Assembly (NCBI RefSeq): GCF_029873635.1
Contig: NC_080423.1
Location: 104,141,773-104,205,772, forward strand
From: Malania oleifera
Lineage: Eukaryota; Streptophyta; Magnoliopsida; Santalales; Ximeniaceae
DNA length: 64,000 nucleotides
Direction: 5' to 3'
A program made the position numbers and the translations under genes. Shown piece after piece: positions 11,681 to 22,470 of the stretch (positions are counted from its first letter, which is position 1; the number at the start of each line of letters is the position of its first letter). The notes beneath the pieces are model-generated. The model saw nothing but the letters and a program-made list of their open reading frames with translations. It ran no database searches and was not told where the DNA came from.

Positions 11681-12278
11681 CAATACACTAGCTCAAAATT
11701 GAAAGACTTGGCAAAAGGTACCCTCAAGAAATTTTTACAATATAACTGATCACACCTGCGAACACGTTTCCTAGTTTCTTCTTAACTGTTAAACCATGTC
11801 ATGTCTATCCTAGTAAGCCGACATGCAATCTTCATATATATTCATTGGAGATAAATTTTTCAATCATATTTAAACAACTGGAAGAACAGTATCCCTTTTA
11901 AAATATCCACAAAAAGTTTGAATGCAGCTTTTAACTTGTTCACTTCTTTCATCATGCCTTAGCTAAAGGGGCCAAGTCCATTACCAGATGCTTGTGTTGC
12001 TAAACATTCCACCAGAATACACTAAAAATATCAAATATGTGGAATATCCAAACATCGAAATGCCTATGTTCCTAGATGTTATGGATAAGCGATTAGACTT
12101 TCTCAAAATATATACATCTTAGTACTACCAGGATGTGTAATGTATTTAGAACAAAGTGCTTCTAACAAGACTTCCTCTTCCAAATCAAGTGGAACACAAA
12201 ACCTCCCCAAATCACAAAGTCCCCCATGAAAACATTTTGTCCACTCTTCAAGGTGTGTACCCACTTCAATACCTCTCA

Positions 12279-12350
<72 letters not shown>

Positions 12351-12600
12351 TTAAAAACTAAGGCTCCTACTCTTGTCCTTTGGTAATTCACTCCAATAAA
12401 GTTGGTTATGCCTTTAAGTTATATATACAAACTTTATCTCCAACATTTTCCACCTTCAATTTTTTAAATTTGCCATTATATATCGAGATTTCTTTCTTAG
12501 AGCATCTCCTACATCATTCACCTTGGATGGTAATGGAGTTCAAAATCCTAATCTTCAAAATACTCCACCCACCACCTTTGCCTTAAGTTCCATTCCTTCC
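11681..12600. other. Unassigned AT-rich stretch with an (ATT)n microsatellite
   Basis: No gene was recognised. An uninterrupted ATT/TTA run of about 70 bp lies at 12280-12351. The open frame through it encodes only polyisoleucine and is not a gene. Confidence 0.6.
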
Positions 12601-13573
12601 AAACTTGGAGTACACTCTAATGTGCAAAGGTGCGCACATTCCAAAAAGGCGGGATTTAGCATTGGTTGGCCTACCAAACTAAGTCAAACTATACGTGTCT
12701 GCAAGTATGATTAGCCTACCCAGCCTAGTTCGGACTACCAAGGGGGTACTCTACACTCCTCTGGGGCTCAATTGACTTTTCAATGACCAACACTCTTGCT
12801 ATAGTGTGGTTGCACTGATATAACATACTAGTAACGGTACTGTGCTCTGAACATAATTAGTTCATCAGGGTTCTCATTTTCATAAATCTGGATAAAATCT
12901 GACATGTTCACAATTCTATATAAAATTTGTCATATCATATCTCTATATAAAACTGTCATTTTATAACTCGGCATAAAGCCATCTAAACTCGGCATAAAGC
13001 CAGCTGAACTATCATTTCATAACTATATAAAAACCATCATGTTTAATCATACAATAATAATTATTCTCATGCTACATGATTTGACTGATAAATCATAATA
13101 TAATAACTACTTGGGAAAAAAATATATTTTACTAAAAATAAGGGTATGATTAATTACACCTATTTAATTTAATTCCATTATATTCCAAGAAAACCCGATA
13201 TACTCGAATCCATGCAGTTTAATTTAATTACAAAATATTTCAAAAAATTTGATATAATCAAATATCTGCAGTTTAATTTAACTCAAACATATTTTTAAAA
13301 TAAAATCTAAACATAAATATAATTAATTTCACATACTCAATTTAAATCGGGCATATTTTAAATAACAAAAATCTAATTAAATTCACGTACCCAAATTTAA
13401 TCGGGAATATTTTTAATATAAACCTGATATAATTTATTCCTCTTACCTTAGCCCTAAAGTGATGTCTACGACATTCCAACGACAAATCCACTCCGGTTAA
13501 AATGTTTAGGAGCGGAACTGGGATCCGGATATAATGTTCGTTTTTCGATTTGGCTTACGGACAGAGAGAAACT

Positions 13574-13575
<2 letters not shown>

Positions 13576-13630
<55 letters not shown>
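13576..13630. repeat. (GA)n microsatellite
   Basis: About 27 GA units in a row lie within the leader-like part of the probable LTR. Confidence 0.95.
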
Positions 13631-13635
<5 letters not shown>

Positions 13636-13718
13636 AGAGATGAGCGTCTGGGGGGCCCTTACAATCTCAATTTGAGATTTCAAATTTGAATCGTGAAGGT
13701 TCTCAATCCTTCAGGATG

Positions 13719-13721
<3 letters not shown>

Positions 13722-13764
<43 letters not shown>
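13722..13764. repeat. (TA)n microsatellite
   Basis: About 21 TA units run in a row, followed by TAATA-rich sequence. Confidence 0.95.
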
Positions 13765-13767
<3 letters not shown>

Positions 13768-13965
13768 CTATTATTATAATATAATATAATATTATATTAA
13801 TATATTATTTATTAAATTAATAATTCTTATTATTTTATTTATTTATTTATTTATTTTCACCCCTATGCATATAATTTTTTTTTTCTTTGGGGTCATACAC
13901 ATATAATACAGTTAATGGAGTTAATTAAAAAAACGTACATAACCATTATTATTATTATTATTATT

Positions 13966-15935
13966 AAGAAGGGCGTGACTTCCATTTATTTATTGATAAA
14001 CCCTCACTTTTGGCGGAGGAATACCGTGGTTACAAAATATTTAAAGGGAGGGACAAAAGACAAACCTTTAAAGGCCTCCCAAAAACAACATCAACATCCA
14101 GCCAAAAAAAAAGATTACAAAACCAAACAAAACAAAACAAAACAAGGACTTACAAGCCAAATATCAAGCAACAAAACAAACAAAAGATAAATAACATAAA
14201 GCATAGACCAAAACCAACAGGAAATCAGCTAAACATACCTCAAATAAGCCGTACCCATCTTCTCCAATTTATATAACCCCTTGATAATTCTAGGGAGATG
14301 ACTATTATTTATTAACAACCTATTCCTCCCCCTAGCACCTTGACGAGCCAAGGCATCTGCCACTTTATTTCCTTCTCTATACCAATGTTTAATCGAAAAG
14401 TCTACTCCCTCCAATAAACCAATCAACTGCTCCCAAAAATCCCATAAATACCACAATGAGCACCTCCTTGTTCTTATCCAATTTACAACAATCTTCAAAT
14501 CACATTCAATATCAATACTAGTATGGCCCAAATGTTTGCAAATCTTTATTCCCTCTAATACAGCTCTCAATTCAGCTTCATTATTTGAACAAGATCCAAA
14601 ATATTTTGAAAAACCAAACACGAAAGTACCTGTATAGTCTCTAAGGATGGCACCACCACCCGCCGGCCCTGGGTTCCCTAAATTGCTTCCGTCCAAATTT
14701 AGTTTCAACCTCCCTTGCCCCGGTTTTAGTCATCTCACACATAGCATAATTTTGCTTCTTTTATTCACAATTTGCACTTCCAGATTCTGCAATATCCGAA
14801 AATCAACATCCCTTAACTGAGTCAATCCTGTCATGTTCCTGCTCAAAACCCCCATCCAATACTTAACGGACAGCCACACATCTGAACTATTCTCCAACTT
14901 CCCCTCTATTCTAACTAAACATCTCTTTCTCCACAGCCTCCAAACTACTAAACAAGGAATCAAACCCATCAATGATCCCAATTGAAAAAATATGGAAGCC
15001 CTATTAAACCACATTTGGATTCTTTCTTTCCAACTTTGTTGTCTAAGGAAAGGAACACCAACCTCCACCGAAACCTTCCTCCAAACCTCAGTAGCAAAGT
15101 CTCCCCTATTTAACACATGCTCTATATCTTCTGGCTGCCTCATTTTACAACAATTACATGCCGAAGCCATCGAAACCCCCACCCTTCTCACCTTTTCATC
15201 AACACTTAAACACCCAAAAGCGGCCTTCCACATGCAAATAGCAATTTTCTTTGGTAACCATTTATTCCAAACCCACTTTGCCCACTCAAACTTTGGAGCT
15301 CTAACTCGAATAACATCCCAAGCGGACTTTGTATTAAAACAACCATCCTTTTCTGAGAGCCAAAGCAGTATGTCCGAAGAGTTTCTAAGATTTCCCACCC
15401 TTTCCATCACTTCTTCCGCTTTATTAAACCTCAAAATTCTCTGCAAATTTTTCACATCTCACGCATTATTGATAACCAAGTCTTTTAATTTGATATGAGA
15501 ATGTGCACCATCTAGACACTCTGCACCTAAAGGTCCCGAATCTAGAAACTTATCATACCACAAATTGATATCTCCTTCTCTAACCTTCCACTTAGATTTG
15601 CTTAAAAGTTCAGGCATACCCTGCAAAACTTTCTTCCAAAAGGAAGAATCTGATCCATGAGGTCTGCAAAGAGCAATGTGTCCTCCCTTCATATATTTAG
15701 CTCTAAAAAATCTAGCCCATAAAGAATTCTGAGTTAATAAATGCCAACCAAACTTTATGAACAAAGATCGTTGCATTTCCGAAATATCCCTAACTCCTAT
15801 ACCCCCCCTCCTCTACAGGAACACACAATTTCTTCCAAACCCTCCATTTCATTTTTTCTTTTCCATCCTTAAAACCCCAGAAAAAAGAAGCAAACATACA
15901 TTGAATCTTTTTTAACACCATTATTGAAATTTGGT
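13966..15935 (-). mobile_element. 5'-truncated L1-type LINE
   Basis: The minus strand carries, in order, the C-terminal part of reverse transcriptase, a zinc-finger-type RT domain (zf-RVT) and an RNase H domain, then a 3' UTR ending in an (AAT)n tail at the plus-strand start. Endonuclease and most of the RT are missing. The 3' UTR end (GAAGGGCGTGACTTCCATTT on plus) matches the LINE tail at 63752-63830, so both belong to one family. Truncation at the 5' side is normal for target-primed LINE insertion. Confidence 0.85.
14229..15776 (-). pseudogene. LINE pol 3' half: RT C-terminus, zf-RVT and RNase H, one frame with two stops
   Basis: Segments 15776-15459, 15455-14730 and 14708-14229 are all in the same frame. 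The first (WHLLTQNSLWARFFRAKYMK) is the region after the RT palm. The second has the zf-RVT pattern (WNKWLPKKIAICMWKA, later CNCCKMRQPEDIEHVLNR). The third starts LKLNLDGSNLGNPGPAGGGA and has RNase H residues (DGS, NEAELRAV, ECDLKIVV, NKVADALA). The two interrupting stops are TGA at places where this family has TGG (before DVKNLQRIL and before LKPGQGRLK), so both look like G-to-A changes of Trp codons. A +1 slip in a seven-C run (plus strand, near 15803-15809) breaks the frame upstream. It cannot produce a working enzyme. Confidence 0.8.
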
Positions 15936-17035
15936 TAACAAATTAGTTCATAAAGATTGTGTTTGTGAATATAGATTTCTCATTTCTCATTTTGACTTTT
16001 GCAAATTTAGATAAAATCATTTAATTTAATTTTATATTGCAATTGTCTAGTTATGTAAAATCTTACTAAATTACAAACTTTCAATTAAATGTAGAGTAAG
16101 ATAAGATTGTTAACAGATCTTATGGATTTCAAATATTGGTTTGAACTAGTGTGAATTTGAAAAGAAATTCAATAAAAATTTGTGTTACATTTGTCGCAAT
16201 ATCGAAGTGAAAACTTACTTCTCTCCCTCTTTCTCCTGTTCAAATCGGCGTGCAATTGTATTCGTTTAAGTCCACAATTCAAACAAAGAAGGGAGCGTGA
16301 GACTTGACTCAAAACACCATTTATTATATGTGAAATTTGTCATCCATGCTTTTTGATTTAATATTTCTTAAAATTCCAAGGAGCAAAGATCAAAAAGATC
16401 AGTATGGTGGGTCAAGAATGTCATTTTATTTAATAAATTTGCACGCTAAGAAGTATATAGCAATTAAATCAATTTTATTAAAATTTGGGAGTTGGTCTCA
16501 AGGCACTCCTCCCCCAAAACTTTTGACAGAGAAATTCGAAAAAGAAGTTAGAGAATAAAAAGAAAAAGTAACAAAAAATAAAATTAAATAGATAAATGTT
16601 AATGTATATTTTAATAAATTCAAAGTACAAGCCAAGTGATTCATAATTGTTTGTATGCATATTGAGAAACTCATGAGATGAATAATGTATATATAGATGC
16701 AACATTTATAAGACTATTGAGCTTTAAAATCAATCTATAAGCTTAAATATAAAAGTACCGTCTCGATTCCTTGGTTTACTGATCAAAACGAGGGTGGGAG
16801 CTCAGGTCACTATGTAACATTGTGAGTTGGATTGAGACTGAGGAAATGATCAATGATCTAGATACTTGACCATTGTTGTTTATATGGGCGTGCTTGCGTG
16901 TGTATGTTTGAAAACTGAATTTTATTATTTCTTGATAAATTATCACCAATTGTATTTGTTTAATTTGCAAGCAATAAAAATAAATAATTTATTTATTACA
17001 TATATTTGGGGACTTTGTTTCACCCCCTTGAACCA

Positions 17036-17067
<32 letters not shown>

Positions 17068-17426
17068 ACATTCATATAGAAAAATAAAATTAATTTATTA
17101 TATGTATATTAGGCTCCTCGGTCTCACTCCATAAGATGGGGGGCGGAGGAGTGGAAGGAGGGAGGGAGGGAGAAAGAGAATAACTAGATTAAAATAGATA
17201 ATCATCCACATATATTGTCTTATAAGTTATACCGAATATTACTCCTCAGTGTGACGGATAGTCATACTAACTTCAAAATCGATCTCTAGACTTACATATA
17301 TAAATGTCATTTCACTCCTCCACACTATATCAACCATTGAAAAACTAATTTTCGAGATATATATATGTCGATGCATATAGATCGATGCCTTAAATAGTTT
17401 ACATATAATGCAAATAACTAACTTAA
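15936..17426. other. AT-rich spacer, nothing recognised
   Basis: There is no supported gene. A (GA)n run lies at 17041-17068, and a purine-rich GGAGGGAGGGAGGGAG stretch lies near 17150-17170. Open frames here are short and low-complexity. Confidence 0.6.
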
Positions 17427-17585
17427 CTACGCAGCAGGTGCTACATCTCCATCGTCGTCGTCGTCATCATCATCACTATCGTTTTCTTTGACATGATCGC
17501 CATGGAAGCACATCACATTGCTGTCGCGGCAGCCGGCGGCCGCGTAGAAACCCGCAGCCTCCTCCTTCCTCCTCACAATCACCAT
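17427..17585 (-). CDS. Candidate small protein gene, 52 residues, acidic C-terminus
   Basis: An ATG at 17585 opens a frame to TAG at 17429-17427. The product starts MVIVRRKEEAAGFYAAAG, has two cysteines and two histidines in the middle (C19, C26, H28, H31; CFHGDH), and ends with a run of eight Asp followed by GDVAPAA. No signal peptide or membrane span is seen. Support for coding is indirect: the ORF is GC-rich with many CpGs (it includes GCGGCCGC) inside AT-rich, CpG-poor DNA. Upstream on the same strand lie a TATA tract about 80-100 bp away and a tight G-box cluster. Against it, the Asp run is a GTC/ATC microsatellite and I do not recognise a homologue. It could also be a non-coding transcript. 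Confidence 0.45.
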   Translation of the reverse strand: MVIVRRKEEAAGFYAAAGCRDSNVMCFHGDHVKENDSDDDDDDDDGDVAPAA

Positions 17586-17659
17586 ACTTGATTGATCGAA
17601 CAAGCTAGCAGCTATCTACAGTCAGTACTTAACTACTTATCTCCATACACACACACACA

Positions 17660-17684
17660 TAAGTTATATATATATATATATAGC
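17660..17684 (-). promoter_or_regulatory. TATA tract upstream of the small ORF
   Basis: A TATATATATATATATATA run lies 75-100 bp before the ATG at 17585. With transcription starting about 30 bp downstream, the leader would be about 55 nt. TA repeats are common here, so this is weak evidence alone. Confidence 0.35.
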
Positions 17685-17781
17685 AGTGGTTAAATATCAG
17701 GGGGGGGTGAGGAAGAGGCTAGGGAATGGTGGGGGGCCAGTGAGGTGGGGAACTGATCTCCATTAGTTTTATGGTGAAAAG

Positions 17782-17948
17782 CACGTGGGGGTCCAGCCGT
17801 GGGCTGAGCCCATGGAGGGTGCCCGCACTGCACAGTCCACTCGTGGAAGCAGCAGCCCCTACACGTGTTCATCCTCCGCTGTCACGTGCATCCATCCACG
17901 TCACCATCTTCCATGCTGGACATATCTCTACACGTGTACATATATAAG
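17782..17948. promoter_or_regulatory. G-box/ABRE cluster: four CACGTG plus one CACGTCA, with a plus-strand TATATAAG
   Basis: CACGTG occurs at 17782-17787, 17862-17867, 17883-17888 and 17931-17936, and CACGTCA at 17897-17903. G-boxes with ACGT cores are bound by plant bZIP (ABF/AREB) and bHLH (PIF, MYC) factors, and repeated copies are typical of ABA-inducible promoters. Because the motif is palindromic, the cluster could drive the minus-strand ORF at 17585, a plus-strand transcript from the TATATAAG at 17941-17948, or both. The surrounding 17690-17960 sequence is GC-rich. Confidence 0.55.
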
Positions 17949-18130
17949 GTATGGGAAGGTATGCATGCATGCAATTCTATTCTATACGTACGTTTCCATC
18001 CATGCATGCATGGATGCATGAGAAAACTGGTTAATGGGCCTTTATGTTTGAAATCTAGTTTAAAATTGTACATTAAATAAGAGATAATCATCATATATAT
18101 GTTATCAAAATAAAAACAAAACAAAACAAA

Positions 18131-18830
18131 AAATGCATGCTAGTAAGGTTTACAATATTATAAGATGACTTTGCACTTGTATATCTTTTTTAGCAATTCA
18201 ATTACCATTTATTTTTATTTTTTGAAACGATGATGTCTGAGGTCCTTTGGGCACTCGACTAATCTACCGGGACAATAAGCCCACCCATTTACCCTTCTCC
18301 ACTTAAATACAAAAGTATTATCTCAAATAGAAAATCGTAAGCTCACAACTTGAACTCTGGTCATTTAATTAGAAGAGTCTTGAGTTTACCACCTACGCCA
18401 CCCTCGAGGGCCATCGAAGTTTGATATTTATCGATCTCTACTAACTAGCTAGGTAGCTAACTAAATGTGAGGCGACTTTCAGATTTGGTTTCTTTCTATA
18501 TATAATAGTACATTCTTCATCGTGATGTAGTGCAAATAATCAAACCATCTTCGATAAGTCTTTTGATAATTATGAATTTCCAAAGTTAGCAACCAATTGA
18601 GATTAATTTTCTTTCAAGTCCACTTTGTAGTTTGACATCTAAAAATATATGATTTAGTTTTTTTGCACTTGTTTTACAAATTTTACATGTCATGTCTATT
18701 CCAAGAAATAGATTAATTATAATAAGTTAGTTACGACTAATTATACAAAAAATTATGTTAATATCATAAAGCAGAATAATAACATACAAGAAGTATTATT
18801 ACAAGTTAAATAAAATAATAAAGAACATAA
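18131..18830. repeat. Diverged repeat, copy 1 (partner at 40497-41670)
   Basis: Long matches to 40497-41670 run in the same order, including GCTAGTAAGGTTTACAATAT, GAAACGATGATGTCTGAGG, GGTTTCTTTCTATATATAAT and GACATCTAAAAATATATGAT. The copy lacks the 508-bp hAT-type MITE present in its partner (junction near 18388). It has no coding content that I can see. Confidence 0.8.
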
Positions 18831-19906
18831 AAGGAGTAACTATTAATTACATGCATTCAAAATTTTCACTATACTCCATCTCATTCTAAAGAATAATTAT
18901 TTCGCAAACCAGACCAACTATTAAGTATTGCTAACTAGCTTATACGTATGAAAGTACGTCGAGGCATGGCACGTTTAGTCCCAAGTACTTTAACACAATT
19001 TGCAATTTGTTTCCTAATTTTCTCAATTAATTTGATGGAGTATTACCAAGATATGGAGAGTATAAAAGCCTCTCTATGAATTAAGGTCCAGCTTATTCTA
19101 TCCTTCTACTCTATATTTGAAGCAAAAACAATGGTATTAAATTTTCAACATTTGGACATCTTGAGATATTCTTTATTCTCAAATCCAATACAATTCCAAA
19201 TCCAAGAACTCTCCAAATATTATGTTATTATATTATTGTAATCTTACGTTTAGGAGCATGAATTTCCTGTATTGAATTTGAATTTGCATCGATTTGGATA
19301 TAATGTAATATAAAATTGCATTGTATGGATTTTGGATATTAGATTTGGATTTGAGTAGATTTGAACAAATTTCAATACAATTTATGTTACATTTTATTCA
19401 AATCAAATACAATTCCAAATCCAACACCTCTTTAAACATGGGGTGAGTTTTTTTTTTTTTAACTCGAATTCAAATTCAAGCCTTAAAATTCATAATTTCA
19501 AATACTACCTAAAAGGTTTTTTCTTAACTATTTTAGACTTTACCAAATCTGAAAGGTTGTCAATAGCAAATATAATAAATTTCTAACTATAATAAACTAA
19601 ATGGAGTTGAATTGAACTTGAATAATTTAGCTGCATGCTCAAGTTTAGTTCGTGTAATGAACGAATTTTAAAATTAAGTTCACATGATCTGCTCATTAAT
19701 TGAAAGATTTTAGCTCAATCTTGTATATATTCAACGCATTTATTGAATGAGTTCATTTATTAACACAATCAAGTTTAATTAATCTTATTCAAATTTTCAT
19801 CGTTTATTAATCAACTTTTAATTAATTGAACTTAATTTAAATTACTCAATAATGAAAATAAGCAAATTATTTGGTTTATTTACAGCCCTAAATTAATATA
19901 AGTTTG

Positions 19907-19941
<35 letters not shown>

Positions 19942-20089
19942 TATGAAAATATATAAAAATATATATGCTAAAGATAAACAACATAATATATTATCAGTAA
20001 TGGTCACTCAGGAGGAGAGAGTATTTACATATGTACAGTGTCTATTTAAATGAGTTTCAAGTCCATTCTATGGGTGACTCATTCAGTGA
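18831..20089. other. AT-rich spacer, nothing recognised
   Basis: No gene was recognised. A symmetrical stretch at about 19180-19435 (CAATACAATTCCAAATCCAA facing TTGGATTTGAGTAGATTTG) suggests an old foldback element. A (TA)n run lies near 19910-19940. Confidence 0.5.
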
Positions 20090-20830
20090 CACTATTAGTG
20101 ATGGTGTTTAAAAATCGTTACTAATATGCACTTTTAGTAACAAATTTCAAACCGTCACTAATATTTTCGTCACTAAAAATCAGTTTTCCCGCTCAAACTA
20201 TAGCGGAATACCACTTTTCACGCTAAAACTATCCCGAGAAAATATTAGTGACGTTTCTGGGGGTATTAGTGACGATTTCAATGCGTCACCAAAAGACCTT
20301 ATTAGTAAAATCTATTTAACCGTCACTAATAGTGTTGTACTAGTAATGGTTCTATAAACCGTTACTAATAATACATTTCTTGATCGGGAAAAGTCAACAA
20401 TAGTAGTGGCAGTTTATAAGAACTATTACTAAAAACCTATTATTAGCAACGATTTATGAAAATCATCACTAATAGTCTTGTATTAGTAACTGTTTAGGAA
20501 ATCGTCACTAATAATGCATTTGTTGACCAAGAAAAAGTCAACAATATTAGTGACGGTTTATAAGAACCGTTACTAATATCCTATTATTAGCGACGATTCA
20601 TGAAAATCCTTACTAATAGTCTTGTATTAGTAACGATTTACGAAACAATCACTAATAATGCATTTGTTGACCCAAAAAAAGTCAACAATATTAGCGACAG
20701 CTTATGAGAACTGTTAGTAATAGTCTATTATTAGCAAAAAAAAATTTTCCAAACCATAACTAATAGTCTATTATTAGCGACGAATTTTTTAAACCATCAC
20801 TAATAGTGTTATATTAGTCTTATATCTATG
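20090..20830. repeat. CACTA-type subterminal array with ~146-bp higher-order period
   Basis: Motifs ATTAGTGACGGTTTATAAGA and ACCGTTACTAATA alternate in both orientations. The anchor AAAAGTCAACAATA near 20388, 20532 and 20681 shows a higher-order unit of roughly 146 bp, at least three copies. No CACTA terminus was found next to it, so this is a remnant or the inner part of an element. Confidence 0.65.
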
Positions 20831-21410
20831 GTGAAGTTTGAGAGATCTTTAGAAGATGCTCATCACCGTAAAAATGAATGGGATGCACGGAAAAAACAAT
20901 GTGGTTTAAATATCTATGCATGGGTGGGTTGCTCGTGAAGATGATGATTACAATTCAGAAGGGTTGGTCAATCGGAGAATGGCTTTGTAACAATGGATAG
21001 ATAAAAATTATTGCTGATATTGTCCAAGAAGCAAAACATGATAGAAATAATGTTGTGGCTACTCACATAGCCAGTCTGACTGACACCACAAAACCGTCAC
21101 TAATAATTAATGTACATTTGCATGTTGATGGGCGGCCGAGAAGCTGACCTAGCTGATGAGTCAGACCAAACACGTCGCCCTGTTGAACCAAAAATACCTA
21201 TATCTCAAAGGGTCAATCAGTCGAAGACTGGCTTCATAACAGTGGACAGATAAAAACAGTTGCTGATATTGTCTAGGAAGCAAAACAAGATAGAAATAAT
21301 GTTGTAGCCGCTCATGTAACCAGACTGACTGACACCACAAAACTTTCACTTATAATTAATATGCATTTGCATGTTGATTAGGCTGCCGGGAAACTGACCT
21401 AGCTAATGAG
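20831..21410. repeat. Imperfect ~245-bp tandem duplication
   Basis: Segments near 20960-21180 and 21205-21425 share GTCAATC, CATGATAGAAATAATGTTGT-type, CTGACTGACACCACAAAAC, CATTTGCATGTTGAT and CTGACCTAGCT-ATGAGTCAG blocks. A broken reading of the first copy (IVQEAKHDRNNVVATHIASL) could be protein-derived, perhaps from a transposon, but I cannot name the family. Confidence 0.6.
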
Positions 21411-21729
21411 TCAGACCAAACACGTCACCCTCGTCGACGAGACATCTGGACTTGTTAACAAGCCCAAGAACACCACTCGTAGACGAGACCGTGATCTTGT
21501 CGAAGAAATTCAGAATGTGAGAACCTCTCTCGGTAAACTCTCGTTAACGAGACATGCTTACTCGATGACAAGGCTTAGAAGATTGCTCGTCGACAAGAAA
21601 ATCCAATTCATTGACGAGCGCATGCTTATTACCCTTTTAAAATTTCTTTTCCCCTTTCATCTATTTTCCTTTTTTCCTTTTATTATCTTTCTTATTATTT
21701 TAAATAGTTAAAATTTTCCAGGTCATTAC
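21411..21729 (-). mobile_element. LTR fragment of the CGTCGACGA-motif family
   Basis: On the minus strand it starts TGTAATGACCTGG at 21729 and carries AT-rich sequence, then several CTCGTCGACGAG-like palindromes as in the solo LTR at 5718-7865. It is truncated near 21411 at the tandem duplication and abuts the RT remnant of Copia-1. Confidence 0.55.
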
Positions 21730-21730
21730 A

Positions 21731-22470
21731 AAACCTCTTGTACCACTGCCTCAGAGACTACTTTAGCCCGTATAATGACTTCTTCAGTTTGCATTTTAAG
21801 TGCTCCTATCTAGGTTGGCTAAACCCTTCTAGTTGTGTCATGTAAATCAGCTCCTCCAAGTCATCATGGACGAACGCCATCTTTACGTCCATCTACTTGA
21901 GATGCATATTATATTATGCCACTAGTCCCAACACTACTCTGATGGAAGTGTGCTTGACCACAGGGGAGAAAAGTTCATCATAATCTACTCACTTCCTCTA
22001 CGAGTATCCCTTTGCTACCAAGCGAGCCTTGTACTTCTCTTTTTCCCTTTATGAAACAGTTTCCTTCTTCCTGTATACCCACTTGCATCCAATTGCCTGC
22101 TTCCCAGTTATATGCTCCACCAAGTTCCACATCTAGTTCTTATGTAACAACTTCATCTCCTCTACCATAGCACCTATCCAGTTACCCTTCTCCTAGTTGT
22201 GCATGACATCCTGAAAGGAAGTAGGTTCTCCACTGCTGGTGATAAGGGCATAAGACACCAGATCGTCAAAATCGTACTTGGGGGTGGCCTGACAAAGCAT
22301 CCGGGTCTATCTACAACTATGCTACGACACGACTGCTGGTCGTCCAAGCTAAAAATTCCTGTGCCATCTCCACGTTGAGTTTCAGTCTCCACCTGCACTG
22401 TTGGCTGATCTTTTAGGCTATGACTCCTTCCATGTCTGCCCTAAGTCTTTAACTCCACTTGAATCGCATG
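21731..22470 (-). pseudogene. Copia-1 reverse transcriptase remnant
   Basis: Translating the minus strand with several stops gives recognisable Copia RT N-terminal blocks in order: SSGEPTSFQDVMHN, GAMVEEMKLLHKNQTW, GKQAIGCKWVY, KARLVAKGY, MDVKMAFVHDDLEE, LKCKLKKSLYGLK. In intact elements the last blocks precede the YVDD catalytic box, which is missing because the LTR fragment at 21729 truncates the gene. The strand and position fit the gag-integrase part at 36392-38214, from which it is separated by Copia-2. It is not functional. Confidence 0.75.

Larger units (their letters stand above)
12600..13899 (-). mobile_element. Probable partial LTR, minus strand
   Basis: Read on the minus strand it starts TGTATGACCCC at 13899. 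It contains TGTAAGGGCCCC at 13663, then a (CT)n tract, and further on a region resembling 7040-7250 of the solo LTR family (GCACAGTACCGTTAC, GTGCAACCACACTAT). The far end is not clear, so only a partial, related LTR is called. Confidence 0.4.

Noticed and set aside
12156..12386. Open frame with a long Ile run
   Set aside because: It is the translation of the (ATT)n microsatellite.
22174..22398. Open frame on the minus strand
   Set aside because: It is part of the decayed Copia-1 linker and RT region and is not a separate gene.
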